From: Allobosea lupini
Lineage (GTDB): Bacteria; Pseudomonadota; Alphaproteobacteria; Rhizobiales; Beijerinckiaceae
Length of the DNA: 64,000 nt
Direction: 5' to 3'
Assembly (NCBI RefSeq): GCF_900109525.1
Contig: NZ_FOAN01000015.1
Coordinates: 1 to 64,000 of the forward strand
The notes beneath the pieces are model-generated. The model worked only from the letters and a program-made list of their open reading frames with translations. It had not been told where the DNA came from and made no database searches. Positions 33,242-41,268 of this stretch are shown here, piece after piece. The position numbers were made by a program, and so were the translations under genes. The first letter of the stretch is position 1; each line of letters begins with the position of its first letter.

Positions 33242-33309
33242 GCACTAGGAAACCCAAAATAGCTCTCTACTACCCGCACTAGGAAACCCAAAATAGCTCT
33301 CAACTACCC
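33242..33309. repeat. Two tandem 34-bp repeats upstream of mobC
   Basis: Two directly adjacent 34-bp units (33242-33275 and 33276-33309) are identical except for one base near the end. They are AT-richer than their surroundings and contain GAAACCCAAAATAGC. They lie about 100 bp before mobC and 150 bp from the end of parB. Candidate roles are oriT, relaxosome binding site or iteron. Confidence 0.85.
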
Positions 33310-33414
33310 GCCTCGGTTAACGCTTCGAGAAGACGTCACCGCTGCCGGATGGGAACTGCTCTCAGCGAACCGTCACGTAGCGGTCTCGAGGATCGACCGG
33401 GTTGGGGAAGAAGC

Positions 33415-33428
33415 GTGGTTCAAACCAC
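33415..33428. promoter_or_regulatory. Inverted repeat GTGGTTCAAACCAC, copy 1
   Basis: 6-bp arms around CA, located between the 34-bp repeats and the 3' end of parB. Four close variants lie at 35230, 35819, 35845 and 35937. This is a candidate ParB/parS-type or repressor operator. Confidence 0.6.
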
Positions 33429-33456
33429 ACACTGGCAGTGGGCAGACCCGCGCTGC

Positions 33457-34407
33457 TCAGCCAATCAGCACGGCGTCGATCCGAAGCTCACGAACCGACA
33501 CGTCTTCGCTGCTGCCATCATCGAAGGCGACGCGGGCGCTCCCTTGTTCGGCATCCGCAATTGCATCGAGGACCAACTGGCCGACGCGCTTGCCAGCGCG
33601 GACCCGCACGATGGCAGTGCCTCCTGTGCCTGGGAGGGTCGGCGCTGTGGCTGAACTTGAGGATGGCTTCTCGCGAGCCGATGCGCGATCTTTCTCCGGC
33701 GCCCGGGCATCTTTGGCCCCATCCCCTACTGCTCTGTCGGGCGCTGCAGCTGGCGCGACGTGCGACCGGACAGCGGATGCCAACTCTCGCGCTTGTGCGT
33801 CGGTGAAGGCGCCGCGCTCGTTGACGGCTTGCTCTACGTCGGATGGCTCCTTTCGCCACGCCTGATACAGCTCGTAGACCGCACGGATCGAACTGGCGGC
33901 GAGCTTGTCCTGCAAGAAGCTCGGCATCTTCGGTACGGCCGCATAGCGCGACACCCAGTCACGCGGTTTGCCCAGTCGCCGTGCAATCTCGGTCTGCTTT
34001 TCGCCGGCTTCGAGCCGCGCCGTGATGAAGCGCGCGATCTCGCTGGGCTTGAGATCATCGCGCTGAATGTTCTCCACCATCTGGGCGTAAGGGCTCGCGT
34101 CAGCGCCGTCCTGAACGAAGACGGGCGCCTCGGGCAGGTCAGCAATCTTCGCCGCCCGGTAACGCCGCGCGCCCATAACGATGATGAACCGGCCGGCCTG
34201 ATCCGAGTGCCTGACCACGATCGGCTGAAGGATGCCGTCGATTCTGATCGACGCAGCAAGCTGCTGCAATTCGTCTTCTGGAAACTCCCGACGCGGTTGA
34301 TCGGGATCCTCGTCGATCAGGCCCAGAGCCACCTTGAGCGGCCGGCCATCTGACATCCCATCCGCGGCGACATCCGCCAGGTCCTTGAAGCTCAGATCCA
34401 GCGCCAT
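33457..34407 (-). CDS. parB: ParB-family partition protein
   Basis: The 316-residue protein has a ParB/Spo0J N-terminal nuclease-like fold (about 28-120: IDEDPDQPRREFPEDELQQLAASI, GILQPIVVRHSD, FIIVMGARRYRAAKIADL, PYAQMVENIQRDDLKPSEIA) and a helix-turn-helix region (EKQTEIARRLGKPRDWVSRYA). The Pro/Ala-rich linker and the C-terminal domain (IVRVRAGKRVGQLVLDAIAD) resemble KorB-like proteins. It is the second gene of a parA-parB operon (5-bp gap) and probably binds the inverted repeats around it to segregate or regulate the element. Confidence 0.92.
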   Translation of the reverse strand: MALDLSFKDLADVAADGMSDGRPLKVALGLIDEDPDQPRREFPEDELQQLAASIRIDGILQPIVVRHSDQAGRFIIVMGARRYRAAKIADLPEAPVFVQDGADASPYAQMVENIQRDDLKPSEIARFITARLEAGEKQTEIARRLGKPRDWVSRYAAVPKMPSFLQDKLAASSIRAVYELYQAWRKEPSDVEQAVNERGAFTDAQARELASAVRSHVAPAAAPDRAVGDGAKDARAPEKDRASAREKPSSSSATAPTLPGTGGTAIVRVRAGKRVGQLVLDAIADAEQGSARVAFDDGSSEDVSVRELRIDAVLIG

Positions 34408-34411
34408 GCCA

Positions 34412-35155
34412 TCAACCCATCTGCTCGACGATGCGCGACAGCACGAGACGGATTTCGCGACCGGCGTCCTGCGCCGAGCGCTTCTTCAGCTTCCAGACGG
34501 GCACGCCCTCGGCGACCGCTTCCGCATAGCCGTCACGTGCAACGATGTGGCCTGGAAAAACGTATCTGCCGGCCTCGCGCAAGAGCTGGTCGAGATGCGC
34601 TCGCTGACGCGGCGACTTCGTGTTGAAGTTCGACGGCAGCAGTCCGAGAAACTTCAAGTCGGATCGGCCATAGCGCTTCTGCACGCCGATCACGGTCTGG
34701 AGCAGGCCCTTCACGCCCTTCACGGAATAATCCTCGAGATAGATAGGCGACAGCACATGGCTCGCTGCAACCAGCGCGGCCACGCTGCGCAAGCCCAGAG
34801 ATGGCGGCGTATCGATGACGCAGACATCGAACGCCGCGCTGCCAGCCTGTAGGTTGTCGCGGAACTGCTGGATGCCCGCGGCATCGCCGCGATCGACATC
34901 GGTGAGGGAGCTGTCAGAAGCCGCGAGCGTGATCCCGTCGACGCCGCCAGTGACTGGCGCCCTGCCCTGTCGAAACAACGCGGCAGCAGTTACCTCACCA
35001 CGATGACGCTTCATCGTATCGGTGGCGTTGCCCTGAGCATCGGCGTCAATTAGCAGCACGCGGCCGCCAGCTTCGGACAGGTGCCAGGCGAGATGCACGG
35101 CCAGCGTGGTCTTGCCGACGCCGCCCTTCTGGTTATTGATCACGATGGTCTTCAT
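34412..35155 (-). CDS. parA: ParA-family partition ATPase
   Basis: The 247-residue P-loop ATPase has a deviant Walker A (NNQKGGVGKTTLAVHLAW, residues about 5-22), a Walker A' (VLLIDADAQGNAT) and a Walker B-like VCVIDTPPSLGLR. It has no N-terminal HTH, like small type Ib or ICE-borne ParA proteins. The start at 35155 (MKTIVINNQKGG) was chosen since the P-loop begins immediately; the open frame extends upstream without homology. A GTGGTTCAAACCAA site sits 75 bp upstream, suggesting autoregulation by ParB or another repressor. Confidence 0.93.
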   Translation of the reverse strand: MKTIVINNQKGGVGKTTLAVHLAWHLSEAGGRVLLIDADAQGNATDTMKRHRGEVTAAALFRQGRAPVTGGVDGITLAASDSSLTDVDRGDAAGIQQFRDNLQAGSAAFDVCVIDTPPSLGLRSVAALVAASHVLSPIYLEDYSVKGVKGLLQTVIGVQKRYGRSDLKFLGLLPSNFNTKSPRQRAHLDQLLREAGRYVFPGHIVARDGYAEAVAEGVPVWKLKKRSAQDAGREIRLVLSRIVEQMG

Positions 35156-35229
35156 GCGAACGCGATAGTGTCCCGACAAATTCAATCAGAGCGTGTTGTG
35201 GGCGGAGATCGCGGCGATGACGTGACGGT

Positions 35230-35243
35230 GTGGTTCAAACCAA
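35230..35243. promoter_or_regulatory. Inverted repeat GTGGTTCAAACCAA, copy 2 (parA upstream)
   Basis: Near-identical to copy 1, located 75 bp upstream of parA, between parA and the 68-aa gene. Suits an operator of the parAB promoter. Confidence 0.6.
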
Positions 35244-35364
35244 ATCGGCGAGAGGTCAAAGACGCCCGGGCCGGCGCGCAGCGCAGCAAGCGCAGGCCAG
35301 GCGACACATAAAAAGGCCGGCCCGACGCGCATGGCGTCAGACCGACCGTCTCGGATCGTGATTT

Positions 35365-35571
35365 TCAGAATGGCAGAGCGGCGAGCTCCGCGGCGTGGAC
35401 TGCGGCGCAACCCTCGACATCCGCGAAGTACCCCGTCTCCGCATCGCTGCGGTCTTGCTCGATCAGGAATTCAAGCTCGCGCTTCGCCTCGCGGCGCTCG
35501 CGCGTTGTCAGGCAGGCATTGGCCAGCTCGGCCTTGAGCTCGGCAATCTGCTGATCGATCGGCATGGTCAT
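35365..35571 (-). CDS. Small conserved-type protein upstream of parA
   Basis: The 68-residue hydrophilic protein starts at an ATG at 35571 behind a strong AAGGAGG. It has an amphipathic N-terminal helix (DQQIAELKAELANACLTTRERREAKRELEFL, split) and an acidic tail (DRSDAETGYFADVEG). I do not recognise a family. The good ribosome site and codon pattern support it as real. It lies in the parA direction, 209 bp upstream, and may be part of the mobile cassette's maintenance region. Confidence 0.6.
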   Translation of the reverse strand: MTMPIDQQIAELKAELANACLTTRERREAKRELEFLIEQDRSDAETGYFADVEGCAAVHAAELAALPF

Positions 35572-35818
35572 GAGAACCTCCTTCGTCTCGAATGGACAAA
35601 GGCGCGCCACGCGTCGGTGGAGACCAGGTCAAGGATCGGCGTAAGCCGACCGCCAGAGGCGGCGCGTGGGGGAGCCGAAATGCGAAGCATTTTGGGGGTA
35701 CCGCGCGTCCTTGAGGCGGGCTCCGCCGGCCGTACCATGGCACAACCAGAGAGCCCCTCCAGTTCACGCGGGAAGCACCAGGGCGGCTGCACCGTTCAGA
35801 TCGCGCGAAGGCCGAAGT

Positions 35819-35832
35819 GTGGTTTGAACCAA
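35819..35832. promoter_or_regulatory. Inverted repeat GTGGTTTGAACCAA, copy 3
   Basis: Same inverted repeat with TG at the centre. It is followed 12 bp later by copy 4, so the sites are paired on nearly the same helix face region. Confidence 0.55.
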
Positions 35833-35844
35833 CAGCTCCCGGAT

Positions 35845-35857
35845 GTGGTTGAACCAC
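35845..35857. promoter_or_regulatory. Inverted repeat GTGGTTGAACCAC, copy 4
   Basis: Version with a 1-bp centre (13 bp in all), 26 bp from copy 3 start to start. Confidence 0.5.
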
Positions 35858-35936
35858 GAGCCGCTGCCCGCACGTTCAGCGAGGCGGCGGTTGTTTGAAT
35901 CACAATCCGTGCGCTGACGGCACCTAAGGATCGGCT

Positions 35937-35950
35937 GTGGTTCGAACCAA
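35937..35950. promoter_or_regulatory. Inverted repeat GTGGTTCGAACCAA, copy 5
   Basis: Palindromic core GGTTCGAACC, about 100 bp beyond the end of the DUF736 gene. Fifth member of the repeat family. Confidence 0.55.
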
Positions 35951-36051
35951 CAAGGGGACTGACGTAGTGGAAGGGCGAGGTGGTTTTCGCCAAACGGTCG
36001 CGGAGCGGGTGGATTGGCCCCGCCTCACGGCGGGGCCATCTTGCACTGGGG

Positions 36052-36360
36052 TCAGTTGCGGTTCGGGCGAGACCAGATGAGCTGGAGGCCTTCCGTGCCT
36101 TCGACCTCGATCAGGTTTGCGTAGATGGGAGCGGGAAAGCTCGGATCGTCGAGCTTGACCGAGAGATAGTCGCGCCCCTCATCCGAGGTCTTCTGCCAGG
36201 CCGCGCCAAACTCGACAGCGCCTGCGAGGATGCGGAAGGCCGGGCCCTTCTCCGATGACCGCTCCGGGCGCACCATCTTGGCTTTGACGTTGAGGTTGAG
36301 GGTCTTGATCGTGCCGTTGAAGCCGTCGCCGTTCGAGGTGAAGCTGCCGATGATCGCCAT
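36052..36360 (-). CDS. DUF736 protein
   Basis: The 102-residue protein is a clear member of DUF736, found almost only on conjugative plasmids and integrative elements of alphaproteobacteria. Conserved blocks are MAIIGSFTSNGDGFNGTIKTL, PAFRILAG...EFGAAWQKTSDEGRDYLSVKLDDPSF and IYANLIEVEGTEGLQLIWSR (shown in parts). A small beta-rich fold is expected; the function is unknown. An AGAAGGAACTAC sequence precedes the start. Confidence 0.92.
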   Translation of the reverse strand: MAIIGSFTSNGDGFNGTIKTLNLNVKAKMVRPERSSEKGPAFRILAGAVEFGAAWQKTSDEGRDYLSVKLDDPSFPAPIYANLIEVEGTEGLQLIWSRPNRN

Positions 36361-36711
36361 GTCGTAGTTCCTTCTGGTTGCTCGAGGCTATCGCCCATCG
36401 CGGCCTCGATGGCAGTCGAAAGACCGGAGGCGCTCGACCTGCATCCTGAAAGGACCGTAACGCTGTGGAGGACGGCCAGGAGCGGCTTTCTTGTCCCGCG
36501 AGGAATGGGACCGCAGGGCCCAGGGGAAGAAAGTCGCGGATGGCCGTTGCTGGTGTAAGAGCGAGACGGCGCGCCAGCGACGACGGCCTCCGGTCAGACA
36601 TGCCCAACGAGGACGCAGTGGACGCAAGGCGCTTGTAAGCAGCCATGGAACGCATGGTGGTAGCGCCCTGCATTGATCCCGAACTGCATCCGGCACATCG
36701 AGCTCGACCAC
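36361..36711. other. Spacer between ArdC and DUF736 genes
   Basis: 351 bp in which I see no protein-like frame, strong hairpin or repeat. It may hold the DUF736 promoter. Confidence 0.55.
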
Positions 36712-37638
36712 TCACGCAGCCTCCGCGATCGAGCTGGTCTGCGGCTGAAGCCCGTGTAGATAGGCGACGGCTCGCTGCGCATGCGCCGCAGCCGCAAAGA
36801 TGAAGCGCTTGTCGCTGGACAGAACCGCGAGCCAGGAAGCGAGATAGCTGGCGTGATCTGGACGCGGCTCCAGCTCCGGCGTAATGCCAAGATCGGCGCA
36901 GAGGAAGCAGCTTCCGAGTTCCGCGATCAGCTCCTCACGCGCCCGCGCGCTCCGATCCTTGCCGTAGCGGCTGAGATCACGGTTCGCGCGATGCCCTGCG
37001 GCCGTCCAATGCGTCGCCTCATGGCTGAGCGTCGCGATATAGGAACCCCCATCGCGAAACGTAAAGACGTGCGGCATCTGAATATGGTCGGTCGCTGGGG
37101 AGTAGTAGGCGCGGTCGCCTCCATGTCGGATGACGGCGCCGGTCGCGGCGAAGAAACGATCGGCCTGGTCGATCCGCTCGATCGGATCGCGCGACGGTTC
37201 TGATTGCCCGCGTTCCTGGGCCGGCAAGCAGTCGATCTGCTCGGCGTTGAAGACCGTGTAGGATTTGAGGAACGGGATCTCACGATTGACCGCATCGCCC
37301 GATGCATCGGTTTCGGTCTTCTTGAAGCGGCTGGCGAAGACAACCGTCGCGCCGGTCTCGCCCTTGCGGACTGCGCCGCCGAGTTCGAGCGCCTGCTTGA
37401 ACGTCATCCAGACTGGCGAGGCGTATCCACGCGCCGCGGCTTCCGACCAGAGCAAAAGCATATTCATCCCGCTATAAGGCAGGCCGTTATGCCGCAGCGG
37501 CCGCGTCACGCTTCCGCTGCCGTTGCCTGAGCGCCATGGTTGCATCCAGGGACGCACGCCTTTCTCCAGATCGGCGACGATCCTGTCGGTGATCCGCGCA
37601 TAGATGTCCGCGCGCGGCTTTTCTGCTGACCTGCTCAT
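36712..37638 (-). CDS. ardC: ArdC-like antirestriction protein
   Basis: The 308-residue protein has the N-terminal ssDNA-binding ArdC domain (DIYARITDRIVADLEKGVRPWMQPW, GLPYSGMNMLLLW, VWMTFKQALELGGAVRKGETGATVVFA) and the C-terminal zincin-like MPTase-polyvalent domain with the zinc motif HEATHWTAAGHRANRD (HExxH variant HEATH). ArdC proteins shield incoming single-stranded DNA from host restriction during conjugation. They are the usual neighbour of DUF736 on mobile elements. Start ATG at 37638, preceded by GGAGGTTGGATC. Confidence 0.93.
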   Translation of the reverse strand: MSRSAEKPRADIYARITDRIVADLEKGVRPWMQPWRSGNGSGSVTRPLRHNGLPYSGMNMLLLWSEAAARGYASPVWMTFKQALELGGAVRKGETGATVVFASRFKKTETDASGDAVNREIPFLKSYTVFNAEQIDCLPAQERGQSEPSRDPIERIDQADRFFAATGAVIRHGGDRAYYSPATDHIQMPHVFTFRDGGSYIATLSHEATHWTAAGHRANRDLSRYGKDRSARAREELIAELGSCFLCADLGITPELEPRPDHASYLASWLAVLSSDKRFIFAAAAHAQRAVAYLHGLQPQTSSIAEAA

Positions 37639-37925
37639 GATCCAACCTCCATCGTGGAGGTCGCGCCGATCGCGACCCCGTCACGGAGGTCGAAAAGCCG
37701 GGGAACAGGCGATGGCTGCACCCGAAGGGCTGGAACGAAGTGGAAGACGGCAAAGCCGTTGCAGCCGACGCCATACCGGCCAAGACCGTCGGCCGAGACG
37801 GGTCGCGGTCGGCCAATCGCAACCGGCATCATATTTCGCTTAAGAGGACTGGCGCCGACGGGCGATAGCCGCTATATTCTGACTATCTGACTAGGTCGAA
37901 TATCGTCGCGAGAAGAGCTGCGCGA

Positions 37926-38192
37926 ATGGTCAAGGCATTGCCCAAGGGACGATGGAAGCTCGAAGACGCCAAGGCGCGCTTCAGCGAAGTCGTGCGTCAC
38001 GCCCGCACGGATGGTCCCCAGCGCGTCAGCGTACGCGGACATGACGCGGTTGTGGTCGTGAGCGTCGAGGAGTTCGACCGTCTGGTTCCGCAGAAACCGC
38101 AGGCGCCCTTCGTCGAATTCATGGAGAGCCTGCATCTCGATGGGCTCGACCTGCGCCGCGAAGCGGATTTCGGGCGGGACGTCGAACTTTGA
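37926..38192 (+). CDS. Phd/YefM-type antitoxin
   Basis: The 88-residue protein has the Phd/YefM fold: WKLEDAKARFSEVVRHARTDGPQRVSVRGHDAVVVVSVEEFDRL, split over residues 11-55, the family's strand-helix DNA-binding part. An acidic toxin-neutralising C-tail (VEFMESLHLDGLDLRREADFGRD) follows. It is paired with the PIN toxin that overlaps its stop by 4 bp (TTGA). The promoter region upstream (37880-37920) has a repeated CTGACTA, possibly the operator. Confidence 0.92.
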   Translation: MVKALPKGRWKLEDAKARFSEVVRHARTDGPQRVSVRGHDAVVVVSVEEFDRLVPQKPQAPFVEFMESLHLDGLDLRREADFGRDVEL

Positions 38193-38665
38193 AGGGCTGG
38201 CTTCTCGACACCAACGTCGTCGCTGCGCTGATCAATCCCAACGGCGCGCCGTCAGTCAAGAAGTGGGCGCGCAACCAGCAAGAGGAAAGCTTCTTTATCA
38301 GCGTCCTGACTTTGGCCGAATACGACAAGGGGATTTTCAATTTGGGCCACGATCATCGCGACCGGCCGAGATACAAGGCCGCTCGCGACGCCCTCGCGCA
38401 ACGATTCAATGATCGGATGCTTCCGGTCAGCAACCCTGTTGTGCTGGCCTGGGGGCGGATCTCGGGAGAGATCAGGCGGACGAGCGGTCATCCGCCGCCG
38501 GTCATCGACACGATGCTGGCCGCGACCGCAATTGAGCACGATCTCTATCTCGTGACACGCAATGCCAAGGATTTCGGCGCAACCGGCGCGGTGGTGTTCG
38601 ATCCGTGGAACGATGACCCGGAACGGTTTCCGCTTACACCTCGCGGACAAAGGTCGGTGCGTTAA
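38189..38665 (+). CDS. VapC/FitB-type PIN-domain toxin
   Basis: The 158-residue PIN ribonuclease has the acidic active-site residues in LLDTNVVAALINP (Asp7 region), LTLAEYDKGI (Glu44 region) and PPVIDTMLAATAIEHDLYLVTRNAKDF (split; Asp near 109 and Asn/Asp near 127). The TTG start overlaps the antitoxin stop, ensuring coupled expression. PIN toxins of this class cleave tRNA or mRNA; the target is unknown. All catalytic positions look intact, so the pair should be functional and may stabilise the element. Confidence 0.92.
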   Translation: MKGWLLDTNVVAALINPNGAPSVKKWARNQQEESFFISVLTLAEYDKGIFNLGHDHRDRPRYKAARDALAQRFNDRMLPVSNPVVLAWGRISGEIRRTSGHPPPVIDTMLAATAIEHDLYLVTRNAKDFGATGAVVFDPWNDDPERFPLTPRGQRSVR

Positions 38666-38714
38666 TTCAGCGGCTGCGCTCAAGCAGCGATACGCGACCG
38701 GCGAAGGATCGGGT

Positions 38715-38960
38715 TCAGCCCGGTCTCCACATCTCGTCAAAAGCCTCGCGTGCAAGCGGCGTTCTCGCCGTATCGCTCATCGCGATGCCGTGCTGTTCCC
38801 GTAGCCGCTCGGCAGCTTGGCGAGGCGATTCCGCTGTGCGCCGCCGCGCAATGGCTTCCCCCACGGCTAACGCCACGGCATCGTTGACGCTCAAGCCCGT
38901 CATCTTCGCGAGCTGGGTCGTCAGTGCCTCGGTTTCGGGATCATCAATCGTAATGGACAT
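38715..38960 (-). CDS. Orphan VapB-type antitoxin
   Basis: The 81-residue protein resembles the Rv0623-type VapB family: MSITIDDPETEALTTQLAKMTGLSVNDAVALAVGEAI (split), then a helical toxin-binding region ending MWRPG. In such pairs a VapC gene overlaps the antitoxin's 3' end. Here the next gene, in the opposite orientation, is the end of the other PIN toxin, and no toxin reading frame follows within 50 bp. It may act as an immunity protein or be a leftover. Confidence 0.75.
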   Translation of the reverse strand: MSITIDDPETEALTTQLAKMTGLSVNDAVALAVGEAIARRRTAESPRQAAERLREQHGIAMSDTARTPLAREAFDEMWRPG

Positions 38961-39067
38961 GCTGAACTCTATCTGGGGTGTCTGCAAATGGCCATCAGCA
39001 TCTGAGCGCAGAGGTCGCGACCGAATGAGAATGGCGAGCGGGGCTGCGCGCCCCGCTCACCTGAAGC

Positions 39068-39655
39068 TCAACCGAACGCCGCCATTTGAGCTGCTGCCGC
39101 CTTGCGATCGACGGATGGACCTGTCGTCTCAGCCGCTCGCTCGAAGGGCTTCCACCGTTCGCCGATGACCTGCTCGTAAGCCGCGACAGCGCCCTCGGCC
39201 GCCATCAGCAGCGCGTGGGCCTGGACGCCCATGTCGGCCGCGAATTCTCGCTTGCGCTGGGCAGGGCCGTCGAAGCCGACCGGGCCATCGACATCCTCGT
39301 CGCGAGCATCGCAGGCCGATTTGGCAGTGGCGTCGCGGGCCTCGGTGACAGCGCGGGAGTAGAACTGTCCGGCGCCATGGGCCGAACCGACATAAGCCCC
39401 GACGATGCGCTGCAGGTGAATCTGCATCGCCCTCTCACCGAGCCCTTCCTGCAGGCTGGCTGCCGTCTCCACGATCAGCCGCTGGTGCAGGTCGCGGATG
39501 CCCTCGCCGTCGAGGACCGGGAGCCCAAAACTCTCGGAGATCAGGATCGCCTGCTGCGTGTCGGGGCAGGCGAGCCGTGTCACTTCGATGGTCGTGCTTT
39601 TGCGGAGCGGCACGACGCGGGCGGTCTGGCGGGGTGAATGTGCGGTCTTGGCCAT
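39068..39655 (-). CDS. Conserved-type mobile-element protein, unknown
   Basis: The 195-residue hydrophilic protein starts at the ATG at 39655 (GAAAGGACTTTTTCC upstream). It begins with a basic segment (MAKTAHSPRQTARVVPLRK) and has a central helical region (LHQRLIVETAASLQEGLGERAMQIHLQRIVGAYVG, split). Then comes an alpha-helical part with VQAHALLMAAEGAVAAYEQVIGERWKPFE. No domain is recognised, but it lies in the block between toxin-antitoxin genes and the DUF7007 operon, in the cassette's direction. A long hairpin precedes it at 39765-39863. Confidence 0.7.
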   Translation of the reverse strand: MAKTAHSPRQTARVVPLRKSTTIEVTRLACPDTQQAILISESFGLPVLDGEGIRDLHQRLIVETAASLQEGLGERAMQIHLQRIVGAYVGSAHGAGQFYSRAVTEARDATAKSACDARDEDVDGPVGFDGPAQRKREFAADMGVQAHALLMAAEGAVAAYEQVIGERWKPFERAAETTGPSVDRKAAAAQMAAFG

Positions 39656-39764
39656 GGAAAAAGTCCTTTCTTCGGTTGCGCCCTCGGAGCCGGATCGGCG
39701 CTTGGCCGTCGTCCCCTCGGGTGCGGTCGACCCGAACCGTCGAAAGCCCTGGCGCTTCACAGGT

Positions 39765-39863
39765 CCGGCCTTTGCCAGGCGAGCGGACGAGGCTTGCGGC
39801 CAAGCAGGGCACAAGCCCTTGCGAAGGGCGCCGGGCCTCGTCCGCAAGATCGGCGAAGGCCGG
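39765..39863. repeat. Long GC-rich hairpin in the leader of the 195-aa gene
   Basis: Outer arms 39765-39776 and 39852-39863 pair over 12 bp with one mismatch. Inner arms 39783-39793 (GCGGACGAGGC) and 39835-39845 pair perfectly over 11 bp. It lies 110-208 bp upstream of the start codon and carries no gene. Confidence 0.7.
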
Positions 39864-40054
39864 CCGCCACGCGGCGCGGCACGCGGCCTTGAAGCGCCTG
39901 GCCGACGGTTTAGACCGCAGCAAAACCGAGAGGACGAGGGCCAGCCCGTCTTGCGTCAGTGACGCGACCGATACGGACATTCGGGGCCTCGCAGCCATGC
40001 GCCGCCGAATGCCTCGGATCTGACGGACCTGCAACGCCCGCCCGCATCGCTCGG

Positions 40055-40384
40055 TCACGCCGCGGGCGAAAGCGCAATCTGCTGACGCGCGTGATGGGCG
40101 GCGATGGCCTGGTCTTGCCGCGAAAGTTTGCGCGACAGCGCGTCGATCTCCGGCTGACGCTCGGCTGTCAGCGCGGCAAGTGTCGAGCGGTAGCGTTCCA
40201 GCACCATGCACATGTCGGACGATGTCCCTCGGCGATCGCCATGGCGTCTGCGCTGCTGCGGGACCAGCGCGGCCGCCCGGCGCGCGATCTGCCGGTCGAT
40301 CAGCTCAAGCTGGCGCTGGACCTGCCGGCGCGCCCCCTCCATGCGCGAGAGCTGCGCCAACGTCTCGGGAAGGATCGTCATCAT
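40055..40384 (-). CDS. Small coiled-coil protein of the DUF7007 operon
   Basis: The 109-residue, strongly charged helical protein (TLAQLSRMEGARRQVQRQLELIDRQIARRAAALV, split; ERYRSTLAALTAERQPEIDALSRKL) is probably a coiled coil. ATG at 40384 overlaps the stop of the DUF7007 gene (ATGA), so it is the third gene of an overlapping trio. No family is recognised; role unknown. Confidence 0.7.
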   Translation of the reverse strand: MMTILPETLAQLSRMEGARRQVQRQLELIDRQIARRAAALVPQQRRRHGDRRGTSSDMCMVLERYRSTLAALTAERQPEIDALSRKLSRQDQAIAAHHARQQIALSPAA

Positions 40385-41268
40385 GACGCTCCGCGCTGCC
40401 AGTCGATAAAGCTGGAAGGACCGCCATAGACAACATGACGGCTCGGATCGATGACGAAGCCGAACCGACCGACTGCGTACTCGTCCGCAGCAACGAGAAA
40501 GCGGCGCTCTTCGGTGTCCACGCCGCGCCGGCCACCGGGCGTCGCGACGCACTCGACGAACCCTTGCTGATGACCGGATGAGATCGCGGAGACCACGATC
40601 CAGTCGCCGGCATGTGCCTCATGAAAGGCCCGCCGGTCCTTCTCATAGGATTCGCCTGGTCCCAGCACGACGCCGAAGATCGTCTCCCACGCATCAGGCC
40701 AACTATCCTTGACCGAGCGCTCGGCGCAGCGCCGCTCGAAACCGGTGAAGAGGTCGGGAAAGGTGATGGCGACGACCGCCCAGGCGCAATCCTCCTCGTA
40801 CCAGCCGTCCATCGCTCGCAGGAGTGGGTGGACATGTTCGTTCCGCTCGGCAGAGAGCTTGAAGCCGCCATGGCCGGCGGTCGAATGAGATTCGACGCCC
40901 TCGGTGTAGACTGTCGCGCACTGCGAGACGCCCCATGGCGTCTGCGCCCGGCTATGGACCTCGCGGCGACCGAGCGCCCTCTTTTCGCGCTGATGCTCTG
41001 CTTGCTCCAGGACCCTGGCGCGAAACGCTGCCCCATCCGTCAGTCCGCTGGAATGGACGTAAAAATCGGACTGACGCCATTCCGCGAGTGGCCGCGCGAT
41101 CCGCCAGCCAGCCGCGAGATAGTGCCGCCCGTCGCGCGCCGACAGCATGGCGAAGGCGCTGTCGCCGACCCGGGCGACCGGGAAACCGTCAGCCGACCGC
41201 CCGAACTCGATCTGTGGATTTGTAGCAGCCGCATCGGTCGCGGTGTCGCAATCGAAGGCGCTTTTCAT
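40381..41268 (-). CDS. DUF7007 domain protein
   Basis: The 295-residue protein carries the DUF7007 signature: TPWGVSQCATVYTEGVESHSTAGHGGFKLS (split), then NEHVHPLLRAMDGWYEEDCAWAVVAITFPDLF and SWPDAWETIFG. DUF7007 proteins sit on plasmids and integrative elements; biochemical function is unknown. The C-terminal part (ERRFLVAADEYAVGRFGFVIDPSRHVVYGGP) is a compact beta-rich segment. It starts at 41268, overlapping the upstream gene by 4 bp (ATGA), and is coupled downstream to the small coiled-coil gene. Confidence 0.82.
   Translation of the reverse strand: MKSAFDCDTATDAAATNPQIEFGRSADGFPVARVGDSAFAMLSARDGRHYLAAGWRIARPLAEWRQSDFYVHSSGLTDGAAFRARVLEQAEHQREKRALGRREVHSRAQTPWGVSQCATVYTEGVESHSTAGHGGFKLSAERNEHVHPLLRAMDGWYEEDCAWAVVAITFPDLFTGFERRCAERSVKDSWPDAWETIFGVVLGPGESYEKDRRAFHEAHAGDWIVVSAISSGHQQGFVECVATPGGRRGVDTEERRFLVAADEYAVGRFGFVIDPSRHVVYGGPSSFIDWQRGAS

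Larger units (their letters stand above)
35572..36051. other. Intergenic region with clustered inverted repeats
   Basis: 480 bp without a credible gene. It contains three copies of the GTGGTT-NN-AACCA repeat (35819, 35845, 35937), one degenerate version (35890-35903) and a small hairpin AAATGC-GAA-GCATTT at 35678-35692. It looks like a control or centromere-like region of the mobile element. Confidence 0.6.

Noticed and set aside
33242..33309. The 34-bp tandem repeat as a CRISPR array
   Set aside because: Only two units, directly adjacent with no spacer, and no cas genes nearby.
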